From Coniferiporia sulphurascens (taxonomy: Eukaryota > Basidiomycota > Agaricomycetes > Hymenochaetales > Hymenochaetaceae), in the NCBI GenBank assembly GCA_002794785.1, contig NBBA01000005.1:1922001-1986000 (forward strand): 64,000 nt of DNA, in the 5' to 3' direction. Below the pieces are notes generated by a model. It made no database searches, had not been told where the DNA came from, and was given only the letters and a program-made list of their open reading frames with translations. The position numbers and the translations under genes were made by a program. Numbering within the stretch: position 1 is the stretch's first letter; the number at the start of each line of letters is the position of its first letter. Shown piece by piece: positions 1 to 12,600 of this stretch.

Positions 1-2972
1 TATATCAGTCACAACAACCAAATAGAATCATACAATCTCGTAATGCATTTTCAGGGGTCCACTGCGTTCCGAATCTCTTTTTCAAGTCTGTCTCGTCGAG
101 CCCGGTCGCAAGCTGAACGTTGGAATTTCCAGCGATGGCTGCAATCGCTGTTAGCTCGTCCCAGGGTTGAGTTTCTTCAGTGTCCCGGCCAGCAAGGATG
201 GACAGGTCTTGTGCCTCCTCGGTCGAAGGAAAGATCTTCCCCGGATGTGAACATGATGAGGGAAACTGGGATGGCGTCTGTGTACAGTGTCAGTAACGTA
301 TTCCTTTATATTTTTAAGAGCATATTCACATTTGGATGTTCGCTGCTCGGCCCGGTACAATCCCAAACGCGAGAAAGCGTTTTCCATTGACTTGTTAAAA
401 CTTTTCGGATGGCAGTTTGACGAAGTGGTGAAGAACACTCTGATTCGCACCAAAGGCGTAGGCTCAATAGCATGGGTAGGACTGTTAGGAGCGCTCGCAG
501 GGGGGTACGCTCATGTAAAACGTTGAGAATATCGAGCACGTGAAGATAGTCAGAAAGGCACGCGGGTGATGCATCTGAGTCAGTTTTGGACAAATTGAGT
601 TTACGATTTGCCGCGTCCAACAACCAACGAATCCTATGCAGCTTTCGTGATTGTGCGAGCGTCATCGACTGTCGCCGCGAAGACTGAGACCCTTTATATA
701 AGTCAGGGCCGCTCTCGTCCTGCACTGACGAAAATGACTGGTCTTGCAATGGTGTAGAGGGTGTAATATTAACGTGTACCGAGTCATGTTCGCGTTCGCG
801 ATCATGTTCCTGGCCGGCATCTGAAGAGTGTGCAGGCGAAGGAGGAGAGGTCGGCGGTAGGCCTAGCTTCGGCGATGTCGCAAGCACATAGAGTGACGCT
901 AGTAATGCATGGAGGAAACGATCGGTACCGCTGTCGCCAATCGCGTATTGCTTATTGAAAGAGGGTTGAAGAGGCCCTTCTTTGCCCAATCGCGCGCGTT
1001 TCGTGTCACAAGTTTCAGATATGGCACCCGAAACAATGCGCGCTGCGCTTTCTGGACCGATTTCCGATTTGAGGTAGAGGATGAGAACTTTGGCATAATC
1101 GGACCGGACGGCAAAATTTTCGTCGCAGAGGAGTGTCAGTGTTTCTTGCCAAACATCAGGAGATATTTTTGAGCGCTGCGGTAGGCTTTCCCGAACAGGG
1201 TGATAATCGGAAGGACCTGGACTCGAGGCACGAAATACTTCAGACACCGTAGCGGGAGTTGATCCGGAGGTATGAGGTGGTTCGGCAGTGTGGCCGTCGG
1301 CGCTTGCGGGAGGATGAAGTAATTTTGTACTGGTCTGAATGAGACTACCCAGAGCTGCAATAAGACACCTTAAAGCCACAGCCCTTTTCTCATCTTTTCG
1401 ACCATATTCTCGACCTTTACCGCCCAATCCATTGCTTTCAATATTGATAAGTCGCCCGATGATTTCGCATGCGAGGTCGTGAATCTGATCCGCATAATAA
1501 ATGTGTGTCCCCAAGGCGCCCACACATTCGACCAGTTCGGGAAGGAGGTCATCGTGCGGGTTAATTGCAACCTTACGCAATATTGAGGCGGTCAGGCTCG
1601 AGCAAACGTCTGAGGTAGATAGGTTGACAAGCGGAAGAGGGGCTGTGAATACCGTCTTAATCATTGCAATCAAAGCCCTGTTGACATCCGGAAGGGAGGA
1701 GTCGTCTTGAGCTGCCATTAGCCTCTCAACAAGGCGCGTTGGAACAGCAAAACGGTACTGATATCGAGTCCACTCAACCGCCTTCTGAATAAACCAACAA
1801 CAGTGTGCGACATCCTTCCAGCATCCATGCAAGTCAAAGCTATCAAACACCGCTTGCATAACAAGCCCCACTTGCGATCCGCTTGATTGGTTGAAGATGC
1901 AAGCGAAGGCCTTCAGTGCAACGTTTGCGACATCCCCCGTCGAGGGTCCTTCGACACCGTCAATGTGAACGTGTATTGACGCCGCGCGACGCTCCAAAAG
2001 TGGGCGTGAACGAAAATCGGACATATACGAAGTTAAAGGCAAAGGTTGGTCCATACTGCTCTCCGACCTGTATGGTATATGATAAATCGACAGAATGTAT
2101 GTGAAGAGAATGTCATACTAACTCATGCTCAAGGACAAGTAAATCTGTTTGCAATAGATCAAGTAGGAGCGCTGGAACAATCACAGATATTTGTGATTTG
2201 AATTGCGAGGAGGAATTGTATAGAGCTTCAGAAGCCACCGCGCCTGTCAAAGCCCCAAGACCTATGAGACGTGTTCTGGGCCATCGTGAGTCAAGGCACG
2301 GTGGAGCAGTTGAGACTACCAACCTATTGCGGTCCTCAAGATCATCGCCCTTGGCCTCGACCAAACACATAGTCGAAAAACGCTGCATAGTGGAGACATA
2401 ATCACGAGTCAAACTCTGGTCCACTCCAAGCATTTGACCATTAGTGTACGTTGTCCAGGCGGTGAACTGGGTACGAAAAAAATAAGACAATGTTCGGACT
2501 TGAAATAAGGGTTAACTGACTACGCTCGCGGCTTTGGCAACGGCCTCGAGATCACTAGGCAGTGATGCTAAAGTGCAATCCAGCGCGGACATTAATGACG
2601 CCGAAAGAAGAGACAAATCCCGACGGCATTCTGTAGTCAGTGCCCTAAATATGTTCAAGGTAATCAGAAGTGACCTTGATATTCCAAAAGGTTTTAGCAC
2701 TTAGATTAAACGCATACAAATACGTTATGCGAAACTCACGCGCGTGCCCTGGTGTTCCCAGACTTTGCCTTCCGAGCGTCCGTGTGCGCTCTTTTCTCCA
2801 ACTCATTACTGAGTTTGGCTATTTTTCCTGGGCGGTTTGAGGCATAATAGGTCAATCGAGAAAGCTCCTGTGAATTTGGCTTGTAGTCCGGGGCAGAGGT
2901 TAGAAGCGCAGCGGATGGAGGATAGCACGCAGCAACAAGCTGGACGTGGTGAGGTGCGAGAGGAAAAGGCAT
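1..2972 (-). CDS. EFR3: EFR3 plasma-membrane scaffold protein, 3' end outside window
   Basis: Efr3 proteins anchor the PI4-kinase complex (Stt4/Ypp1) at the plasma membrane, where PI4P is made (family knowledge). The N-terminus reads MPFPLAPHHVQLVAACYPPS followed by SRLTYYASNRPGKIAKL, which matches the conserved start of fungal Efr3, including the CYP and LxYYxxSRxxKL pattern. The rest is alpha-helical, repeat-like sequence with a Ser/Pro-rich linker, as expected for an armadillo-type fold. Exons seen on the minus strand: 2972-2740 (donor GTGAGT), about 2690-2520, about 2480-2120, and a long exon from about 2065 down to about 306; coding sequence continues in another frame after an intron near 300 and runs past base 1. 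The ATG at 2972 is the first in-frame methionine. It diverges from SLX4 across 412 bases. The C-terminus is missing, so full length cannot be judged. Confidence 0.82.
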
Positions 2973-3384
2973 GACTTTGGCTTGAACAAACGAGCCAGAG
3001 AGAACGTTGTGGTTAGTGAAGTGGTAAGGAAAGTAGATGGTCAGTATGCATGCTCGACTTGTGCGGTGCGCTTAAGACCTCCAAGTCCGTCGCCGCTGTC
3101 TCGGCGACATCGTCGTCACTTTCCGCTCCCGATGTCGACCCTCGTATGCGGCGTGGGAAAGAAGTGCGCATCACGTGCTATCGCGTCTTTACGCGTTTGA
3201 AACAAGTTGACGCGCTTGCCTTTTTCAACTTTCTTGGTGTCTCCTCGGATGCATGAACTCTCGGCGTCTGCTTTGGCTCGGATACTCCCGTAGAAAGCAC
3301 AATCTGTCCGCAAAATCCCATTCACTAGTCGGAGACATTTCACTTAGGTTTTCCGGGTCACTCACACCAGGTTTTACCGCTGGC
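2973..3384. promoter_or_regulatory. Shared upstream region of EFR3 and SLX4
   Basis: This 412-base gap separates two divergent start codons and must hold both promoters. I see no TATA box or other motif that I would defend. A pyrimidine-rich patch with CGCCGCTGTC-like sequence lies near 3090-3130. An in-frame ATG at 3253 upstream of the chosen SLX4 start means that the SLX4 5' end could extend into this gap. Confidence 0.35.
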
Positions 3385-5590
3385 ATGTCTCTATTCATGT
3401 TGAAGAGACAGTTTGCCCAAAACGGTACCTACGAAGTCGTAGAAGACTCAGAGCCGGAAAGGCAGGAGTTGCAAAGGCGGCTCAAAGAAGAGAGGCGCAA
3501 GAAAAGGGGGCTCAGGAAGACGGATAGTGCCTCGAAGGTCATTGAACTCTCCGATAGCGATTCTATTGGCTCTGTGGCACACACGTACGTCTGTACGTCG
3601 AAAAGCTTCTCCGGTAAGGGATCTGTTACTACCTCCATCGTGATGTGTACGTAAAATTTGGATACTAACTTTGTTGCACATATAGCCTCAAGCTTGACTA
3701 CCACAAGCAGTAGCATCTCGCTACCGTCAAACATTGATATCGTGGGTCTAACAAACAGGCCAGTGGGCATCGGCGCCACCTCAGCAGATCCCATACTACC
3801 GTCTGGTCCCGCAGACAATCCAGTGTCTGATGTGGTTAATGCTCGTATTGAAGAAAGCAGTGATAGCGAAACCGACGAGCGGACCAGTAGAGTTCGTGCC
3901 CAGCTCTGTCAATATTCGTTTCCCGGGCTTTCGCAGGCGTCATCAACGCGTGGACGTGCATCGCGCACACCACTCGTCCCTATTGACGATAGTGCAATAG
4001 ATACCGCAAAACAACAAAGAAACGCACGTGCGAAAAAAAGGAAGGGGCCATCTAATAATTGCTATCTTGATTTTACCGAAGATCAGTTGAATTGTCTTCG
4101 TAAATGTGTCAGCTGCGACATTAAATGGACTGCGCGCAAAACTGTGGCGCAGAAAGTGTCACATATAAGGAGCTGTGCAAAGAAGGGTCGTATCACTGAT
4201 GAGACACTAAGTGCTCTCATTTTGCGTTTAGTAGAATCGGAATCTTTTACCTCAGAGTCGGTCAAGGATCCGAAAACGAGGAAGAAGCAGGCGATCAGCA
4301 TTCCCGCCCGGGATTTACCCCCAAAAACATTCCTGCAGGATGTAATCGACGAAGTAGAGATTCAACGAACAAACAAACGCAAAAAACAAACTCCCGACTC
4401 CGTAAAAAATGCCACAGAGACACGCAGCGCAATAATTAATCGAGCCAAACTGCTTATCAATCACTCCGCGATGAGCTCCACTGCTCTGAGTGAAGTACAC
4501 GCACCTATTGCGACTCAGGCCTTCGGAAAAAGCAGGCTCGGCACTCGTGCAGTTGTTCTCCCTTCTGGGGAGACGCCTACAGGAGTTTTTGTGGCGCAGG
4601 CCCTTGAGATGAGCATCTTTTCTGATGCCATCGGCCAGGAACCAAACTTAGGCTTTGAAGATTCCGTCATGGATCCCTTGGCGACACTTAATGTACCTCC
4701 CCCTACACAGCCCTTTTCCGCTTCAAACTTAGCTTCCAGCTTCAACCCCGGCCGTTCCAATCCTGGTATGAACATGGTGAGTTCATACACAAGTATGTAC
4801 TTACTTGAACTTTCGTGGCATAGACGCTCATTTATTTCTACGAAAGCGTCCCTGAAAAGTCTTTCGTACGACGCATCAAGAGCCACGACAGAACCGGAAA
4901 TCCGGGATAGATGGAGAACCCCGTGCTTGGATGTATCAGAGATCCATAACCTCGGAAAGCATGTCTCCCGCACCGATGAGACTACTCCGGTGCTCGAACT
5001 CGAGGAGCGAGCTCAGCAAAAACCTGGCATAGAATTCAGCCCTACTCTCCCACAATCCCGTCCCTATTATATCCATGAAGGGCGGAATGGGACTCCGGAC
5101 GTCTCCGCCGCGATAGTCAGCACTAATACTTCAGGAAAACCGCCGGGAATAAGGTTGTTGGAAAAGAAAAAGGCAAATGAGACCGACCGTCGATGTGTAA
5201 CCTCAAACGATAATCAACGGCGTAAAGCAATCAGCGATGATGAGTTGTTTGATCGCTTGAAGGACATGCTCCTCTCAAATGAGAGACTATATCTTAGGGT
5301 TTTGCGTTATGAGGTGGATCCTCCTCCCTACGTTAACTGACTTTATGACAAAAGCCGCTGAATACAGTAAATACTTTTAGCCCATTCATTTTGAAGTATT
5401 TATGGAGATGGCGAGAGAGCATAACGCTATCGCGCCGGCTCTCAAAACCAAAGTAAAGGCGTTCTTGGATGAACAAGTAAGTGCGGTGTTATACGCCAAA
5501 CAAAGATACTGATTTTTTTTTCCGCCACTAACGCTTCAGGCCATCCATTATTATGGTTGCGAACCGGGCAGTAGACAGACTAAACGATAA
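3385..5590 (+). CDS. SLX4: SLX4, scaffold subunit of structure-specific endonuclease
   Basis: Slx4 binds and activates the Slx1 nuclease, which cuts branched DNA in the nucleus (family knowledge). The conserved C-terminal Slx1-binding domain is assembled over three exons: it begins DDELFDRLKDMLLSNERLYL, passes through RYE, and an intron (5314-5380) leads to PIHFEVFMEMAREHNAIAP. A second intron (5477-5539) leads to the end AIHYYGCEPGSRQTKR and the stop at 5588-5590. Mid-protein there is a zinc-finger-like CVSC...HIRSC pattern (CX2C-X15-HX3C), reminiscent of the UBZ fingers of animal SLX4. The N-terminal half is acidic, Ser-rich and poorly conserved, as usual. A first intron probably spans 3614-3685 (GGTAAG donor). 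Start at 3385 is chosen because the region before it is not protein-like; 3253 and 3397 are alternatives. It converges with the folylpolyglutamate synthase gene. Confidence 0.8.
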
Positions 5591-5760
5591 ACATTAACCA
5601 GACTGTGATACTGCCTTTTATACTCCCATTTAATCATATTGGACCGTATTCTTATATATAATGTATGGGGGGATACTATTGACTAGTAGTGTTGTGTAAA
5701 AGGGATGGAAGTAGATATAGAAATGATAATAAATCGTTTAATATTGCTCAGGGTGTATGC

Positions 5761-7806
5761 TTATAGAGCAACCTCTGACAATCCCGCCACCTCTATCACA
5801 CCCCCGACAAGGTGCAAGCTACCTGTGACTAGAATGTCCACACCTCCCAACTCTTCTCCCGTTTTGCCGTTCAATTCGTGGGCAAAGCGTACGGCGTGCT
5901 CGACAGATGGCTCCACATGGACGTTCTCCTTCGGAAAATCGGGCACAAGGGAGGTCCACGCTTCTGCGAGCTCCCGCTGGACTTTCAGCGGATCAACTGT
6001 CTCCTCCGCCACAACACGATCCGTAAGATCTAAATTCGATCAAACTGAGCACACAAGGAAGAAAAGACAGGGAGATTATGGACTGACCGCCTTTGAATCC
6101 GCCATCGGCATACGTCACGTTTGAGCAGAAAATGACATGGTCAAAAAAGAGACCTGAATCGACGTCATTTCTTTGATGTACGGCTAGCTGGGCCTTGATT
6201 TTCCCCAGTACAGTTGAAAGAAACGAGGATCCGCTCCGACCATGTGTGCAATTGAAAATCAGGACCCGTGAAGTCTTGCGCCTAGAAAGGTGGGCACCTT
6301 ATCAAACTGTTATCAACCTTGAATTGATCCCACCCACAAGTCTTCGCGGAGCCCTACACTGGGGCTGAGGAACCATTGCACACAACATTCGAGACTGTCG
6401 ACAGTGTGGGCACCGTCGAGGAACCACGTAACTCCACCGTGGGAAGGGTCCTGCACTGTCTGACAACGACCCGGCCAACGAGCATTCTCTAAACTCTTTG
6501 CAAAAGGAGCGGACTGCAGTGTCGGCGCCTCAGAAGGGGCCTTCGCCTGAAGGAACGCATGGGCGAGATGGATGGCGAGGTTGGCATTTTGGTATTGGTG
6601 GAAGCCAGAGAGACCTGTGCAGAAACGTTGAAGATTTGAGAAACGTAAAGACGGGGCAAGCCTTCGTACCAAGTTTGAGGTCCGAGAGACCGGTAATCTC
6701 CGGACAAACTGTAAATGTCGACGCCTTCCGATCCCGGGCCTGTCGTTCGAGAACCTCTAGGCCTTCCTCTGGCTGGTTTACAGTGAACGCTGGAACACCT
6801 TCCTGGTCGCATCATAAAAAGTATATCGTTCTCGGTTATCGACTGATATGAGATATTCTGGCGAAGATTTCTACCTTGTATATTCCGCCCTTTTGCCATG
6901 CTATTTCCTTCAGCGTTTTTCCGAGGACAGTGACGTGATCGATTCCTAAGGCAGATATACCCGTAACCACTGGCTTTGGGACAATGTTCGTGCAATCGTA
7001 CATCCCTCCAACACCAACTTCTAGTACTGTAGCATCAACCTGATAATTGTCAGTGGCAGTACGAAAGAATAATGAAAAGGGCTCTACCTTTAGCTCCATA
7101 AATGCATGAAACGCGACCAATGTAACCATTCGGAAGTACATGGGCTTTGGATTGGTACTCTCGTACTTTCTCTGCGCGTGTTCAGCAATCACCAAGTCAA
7201 GATATTAGGTCCGACGCACTGTGTCGTTATTCTCAAGTCTGTCCCATACTTCGAAGAAATACTTGGCGAAATCCTCCTCCGATATCGGTTTGCCGTTGAT
7301 CCGTATCCGTTCACGCACGGCTACCAGATGAGGAGAGGTGTAGAGTCCTATGGCAATGCTTTTGAGTTTCTTCCATTAATCATCTCTCTAAACATGGCAC
7401 CATACCGACCGTCCACGGGGGTTTGGAATGGCGAAGTAATGAATCGACAAACGCACAGGTCGAGCCCTTCCCTTTGGTTCCCGTAATGTGCAGAACATTG
7501 AGCTTGTTCAAGTCATGAGGCTAGTATGGATGTCAAAACAACATTCGCTTTTCCACGATACGGTGGGCGGCCTACAGAATATCCGATCCTGCCTAGATAT
7601 TCCTCAGTCTCGTACATGGCAAATTGTACGAGACGACCTCCGGAAGCCCGTGAGGCCTCGATGGTGGCCTGGTTGGACTGGAGGCTATTAAGACTGTCGA
7701 TCGCATCCTTATAAGATCTGGTCGCCATCGTCCGTGTCCGGGTAGAGAACGGCGCCAGCGATGTAGGGTACAGAGGCAGACGAGAGAAAGCCCTGAAGCA
7801 TAGCAT
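5761..7806 (-). CDS. Folylpolyglutamate synthase
   Basis: ATP-dependent ligase that adds glutamates to folates and so keeps them in the cell and usable for one-carbon metabolism (family knowledge). The first exon contains SYKDAIDSLNSLQSNQATIE and METEEYLGRIGYS-like sequence (here MYETEEYLGRIGYS). After an intron the P-loop reads HITGTKGKGST, near 7455. Further on comes VDATVLEVGVGGMYDCTN, then ISALGIDHVTVLGKTLKEIA, the late block TWFLDGAHTVDSLE, and the C-terminus GSLHLVGGVIEVAGL. These blocks occur in family order, interrupted by several short introns. Two in-frame ATGs exist: 7806 adds an Arg-rich, acid-free leader (MLCFRAFSRLPLY...) that looks like a mitochondrial presequence, while 7728 (MATRSYKDAID) would give a cytosolic form. 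It diverges from PEX2 over 159 bases. Confidence 0.9.
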
Positions 7807-7965
7807 CCAAAATTTTAGATAGAGTGCCCTTGATAAGTATACGGCCGTCGATCAGTGCAGAAGCTGCTGTCCGGGGTCCTGTGATCCCGAGGGTCGAGTT
7901 GCACATGATTACATAGGACACGCCCCTGTTGAGTCGGAGCCGACCCCGAACTCGGCGTCTCTTCA
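7807..7965. promoter_or_regulatory. Bidirectional promoter of folylpolyglutamate synthase and PEX2
   Basis: Only 159 bases separate the two divergent ATGs, so the two genes must share promoter sequence. An antisense open frame crosses this gap but resembles no protein, and I treat it as chance. Confidence 0.4.
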
Positions 7966-9507
7966 ATGTCTGCTTATTGGAACCAAGCCTGGGACGAGGC
8001 CGAACCTCGCCTTCAAGCCTGGAGGGCCTCGCGCGCACCAGCGAGCTCGAGGCTTCCTGTCTTTCGTGTCGGTCAGCTGGACGCCGAATTGCTGGACGAG
8101 GAACTGGTCCAGTTGCTTCAAGAGCCTCTGGCAAAAGCCTTCAACGTTATTAACGTGCGTAGAACACACTTTCATTTTGTTATGAGCCTTTCACAAACTG
8201 CCCGCACAGACAGCCTTCCGAACAAAATTTGAGCCCGAGTTGGCCCTAATAATTAGACTGACGCTATACAAGTTTTCCATATGGGATTCGGGGGGAACAT
8301 ACGGTGCAAAGCTTCAGGACTTACGCTATTCCTGTAGGAATATTACCGGTGCTTCTTTATCGCGTCAGTCCCTACCCACGCCGCATGAAGTCAGCTGGGC
8401 ATGTCTCTGAGTTTTTCACAGCGTCTGGCTTCCCAAGGAAAACCCTGGCCACTCACGCATTTCTGACTGTGCTACTTCCATATATCCACTCGCGTCTGAG
8501 AAGTCATGCTTTATCAAACTCCTGGCCGGATACACCATCCTCAGACCGAAGACGAAAGGCATGGAACTATCTGAATAGACTAGAGTCCTTACATTCGGCT
8601 TCAGCCTTGTTAGGTTTCGTCGTCTTTCTGTGGAATGGGCGGTAGGTAGACACCTAAGTCGAGGTGCTCCTCTAACAGCATTCACCAGGTACCGAACTTT
8701 GGCCGATCGACTGCTGTCGATGCGACTTGTGCCTTCGCGGAGGTTCGCAAATCGACAAGTGAGCTATGAATTCATGAACCGTCAAATGGTTTGGCATGCC
8801 TTCACGGTGGGTTCCCCTCTCCTGCATTTATCAAACGCGTAGACAACTATAAATTTCAACCCCTTCTTAAGGAATTCTTACTCCTGATATTTCCCGCGTT
8901 CAGTTCGAGAACATTTCGAAGGACGTACAACCAGATAAATTCAGCTGTGGGGAATATTCAGTGGTCGTCTATCCTCCCCTCAAACTCCGCATCCTCGTCA
9001 GAAAAGGCCACATCGAGGGCTAAAAAAAGGGGACGCTTCTTTAATTTCCCCTCAGATCAGTGCGCAATTTGCGCCGACAATGCAGCCTTCAGCCTGTCTC
9101 CACTCGGTAACAGCACGGAGCCCAGCACCTTCGGCGCGTACCTCGGCTCTGCCGCAACCTCATTCCCAATAAGCAGCCCTTCCAATGGGGACGACGCAAA
9201 TTCGTCACTATCCCCGGCCGAGGCGGACGAGCCCCCTACGCACCTCATCACTACGCCGTACGCGGCCTCTTGCGGCCATATATACTGTTACTTTTGTCTT
9301 TCCGAACGCCTCATCCGCGCGATTGATGACGGCGACGATGGTTGGGAATGTCTGCGATGCGCGGAAGTCGTGACGAGCTGTGAGCGCGTACATGCCTTAT
9401 ATGAGGACGACTCTGCAACGGCGAGCGACGGGTGGACGAGTGAAGTTGACGACGATGACTTAGTGTCCTTTCATAGCAACGTGTCTTCCAGCGGAGATTC
9501 TGAATGA
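7966..9507 (+). CDS. PEX2: PEX2, RING-finger peroxin (E3 ligase of the peroxisomal import machinery)
   Basis: Pex2 forms, with Pex10 and Pex12, the peroxisomal membrane ubiquitin ligase that ubiquitinates the receptor Pex5 for recycling (family knowledge). The start is MSAYWNQAWDEAEPRLQAW. After an intron at about 8153 come LALIIRLTLYKFSIWDSGGT and TYGAKLQDLRYS, then the membrane part with LPYIHSRLRSHALSNSWPD and YRTLADRLLSMRLVPSRR, then SYEFMNRQMVWHAFT joined to EFLLLIFPAFSS. The C-terminal RING shows CAIC, CGHIYCYFC and CLRC. A low-complexity insert of about 55 residues lies between the first Cys pair and CGHIYC. The tail after the RING is acidic. Three or four short introns are needed. It converges with the karyopherin gene. 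Confidence 0.88.
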
Positions 9508-9679
9508 TTATAACTAATTTGATTTAAGATTCTCAGAAGGCTGTGTACAGGTGTGACCGTGTTACGTCGTTCATAGCCGTGGTCATTATACAACGTGTCT
9601 GCTTGGGATGAGTATGTTGAAATAAACTTGATGCAACGCAAGAAAGAACAAAAAAGATCATGACGCTGCCGGTGGTGGG

Positions 9680-12600
9680 TTACGAGGCCAACTCAGATTG
9701 AAGATGCTTCAAGACACCCGGATCTGTGTCGCGGAGATATGTCGTCTCAAATGCCGGGCCACACACCTCCTGTGCACGCTGAAGCCTTTGTGCAACAAAG
9801 GTAGTGAGCTTCTCGGTCTCAACTGGGTCTCGCTGGTATATCTAGTGGACATGTCAGGGCCATGAATGGTAACGAAATGGATATTAATTTATTCTCACTC
9901 CTTTCCAGCGTTCATACTCAGGTGTGTCCCGAAGCGCGTCCAGCGTGCTGGGAAGGACCGTCCCGTTATCCTTCCAGAATGTTACCAAGGATGAAAGAGT
10001 GGACCTTCGTGTACAATGCTCAGACCTTCAGTATGAGGATACAAATAGGAGACTCACTGAGGAGCGTCTTGGGATATATCTGCCAGTGCCTCCTTCATCT
10101 CACCAAATACATCCAACCACAGGTTGAATATTTCTCCATTTAGACGTTCCAATGCTTCCGCCCGGCCTGTTGCCACAATACAGGCGATCCCCATCGCGGC
10201 GAGCTTACGGTAGCGGGGCTCAGACATGTTGTCGAACTTTCAGTTTAAACGTCAGCACGGAGAGAATATCGAGCTGTGTACACAATGTCTATGTCTCACC
10301 CTTCTCCACCATTGGTCGAGAAGTCCGTTCCAAATCTCGGATTCGGGTTTGTTCAAAGTCGCAGCAGAAGCAGAAATCAGCTGCGACAGAATGATAGAAT
10401 CATTGAGCGCCATGCGTGCGAATAAACAGACATGCTCTGTTAGCAAGAGCACCAAAGCCTTATCGTCCATGATGGTCCTGCTAAGAGCGACAAATAATCC
10501 TGATGCGTGCATGGGCTCGGCCCACAGCTGGGCCGGGGCCAACTGAACAAGTAATTGGAGCGCTAATATCATATCTTTTTGATTTGTTTGTACCGCCTGA
10601 CCAAACGCATTAACAAAGGCGTCGAAAAGCGGTCTGGCATAAGCCTGGGGCACATTAAACGCAAGTGAGTTGGGAGCTTGACGGGTATCAGACGTACTAC
10701 AAAAAAGGGTTACATACCTGGAGCACTTTGGCCGCATCAAGAACGAAGTACGATTGAATAACTGTCATGGTTGAGCCTAACAGGTCAAGATTTTCGGACA
10801 AGAAGGCGATAGCGATAGGGAAAAGCTCCAGCAAGGATTTGGTGCCGTTAACATCCTCGAGTGAAACCGAATTTTGTACTGCAGCTATCCAAAGTGTCAG
10901 TCCGTCTTGATCTAACTCGATCTTCGACTGTAACAAGAGCAGAATTAGGTAAATATCGATTATGCTAATAGTTGGTACTCACTCCTTCGGAAAAGCTTTC
11001 TTGCAGGAGAGGGATGACCAAACTGTTGAGCGAAGCCGAGTTATGTTTAGAAGACTAAAAAACAATTTATCGGTATAGTCGGCACAATTGCAAACTGGAT
11101 GATTGGACGCGACGCACCTCTACTAGCGCCGTGACAGTCCCGAGTAACGCTGCTTTATACAAGAAGTCTGTTCCCGCAGCCGTCCCTTGAAATCTCTGAT
11201 GTCACCCAGTAAACGTAAGGTCATGCTTGGACATTGTCTTACATAGTTGGGGGATCGGTTTGGAGATCATCTCCATGTATGGGACTATCTTGTAGCCGTA
11301 TAAATTAATGACAAGTTTACTCCGGACAACATTTACTCACTCGTAAGCCCATCCTTTCTATAACGACGTTAAGGCTTTGAGTGACCCGCCCCTTTGCCTC
11401 CAGAGTGTCAGCTTCGGCTGACAGCTCGACAAGCTGGGAGATTGCTGTCGGCAAGTGGGGAGCAAATGCGTCTGCATCGAAGTGGAGGCTCTTCGAGGGG
11501 GACAGATATTTCGGGAAATCACATGAGAAAGGCGGGAGTCTTGTAGTAACAAAAAACGCTTACATCAACACATTCACGGAGTGCCACAGCAGCAGTAAAT
11601 CGCACAACCGCATCCGATCCTTGTCCACGATCGCTCAGCAAATGAATTAAAATATTCCACACGTCACTACTTGGTAGCCCACACTCGTCCGAAACCCATT
11701 TCCCCAACACCCATGCGATTCGCCGTTTGATTATCGGGTAACTGTGTTCGTCATTCAGAATTCTGGGTCAGGAACACACAGGAGTTTGTTTCTCACTTAC
11801 TTTGGATTTGGATCCCAGGCTTCCTGTGCCAGATTATGAGCAACCCATTGCTGAAATGGTATTACATTCCTGAGGCGTGATGCGCATCGGCCTATTGCAC
11901 AATACAGTGCTTCCTTTTGAACAATGCTATCAATGTCCACAGTGGGAAGTCCTGGGTGATGAACAACAAATATGGCGAGTAAATAATGACCAGATTGATA
12001 AGACAGTAAACATGGCCATTGTTTATACCGGTCAAATAGCGTAAATGAAACTCACCCACAACCTGGTTGAAAGTGGCTTGCAACAAAGGGATGACATAGC
12101 TCTCATATTGGTTCGCAAGTGCCATGAGGACTCTTTCACCACAAGGCTGATCGCGGAAGAAAAGTTCAACCATTGTCGATTAAAATTCAAAATTCAAAAA
12201 TTAAAGCATGTAAACGTACTCGTAATTCATACTCCCATTGTTCATTTTCCTTGTCTTCGACATTAACCCATTCTTCAGGGTCTGCAAGCCACGCATCAAG
12301 GTCTTTGGGATTCAGGGGGATGAACCGTGTAACAAGCAGCTTGACGGCTTCCTCAACGAACTCCCTTGAAAAGGCTGAGGGAAAGCTCAGTTCGCGGTAT
12401 CTAGGTTTATATAGTTTCGACTGACTTGCGGTCCCGCTTGCACCTTTCTTCGTCAAGCTCCACTGACCAAGGCTTTCTTTGAAAATTACCATGCCCTGTA
12501 CAATGAAACGCACTGGAAAAACCGCCAGTTGGGAATCTGAAAGAAACCGAATTGGCACTGTATAGTGTCGAACATTCATTTCACGGCGGCCACGCCTTAC

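Noticed and set aside
7709..8134. Antisense frame across the folate synthase/PEX2 promoter
   Set aside because: It overlaps the first exons of two well supported genes and has no domain of its own.
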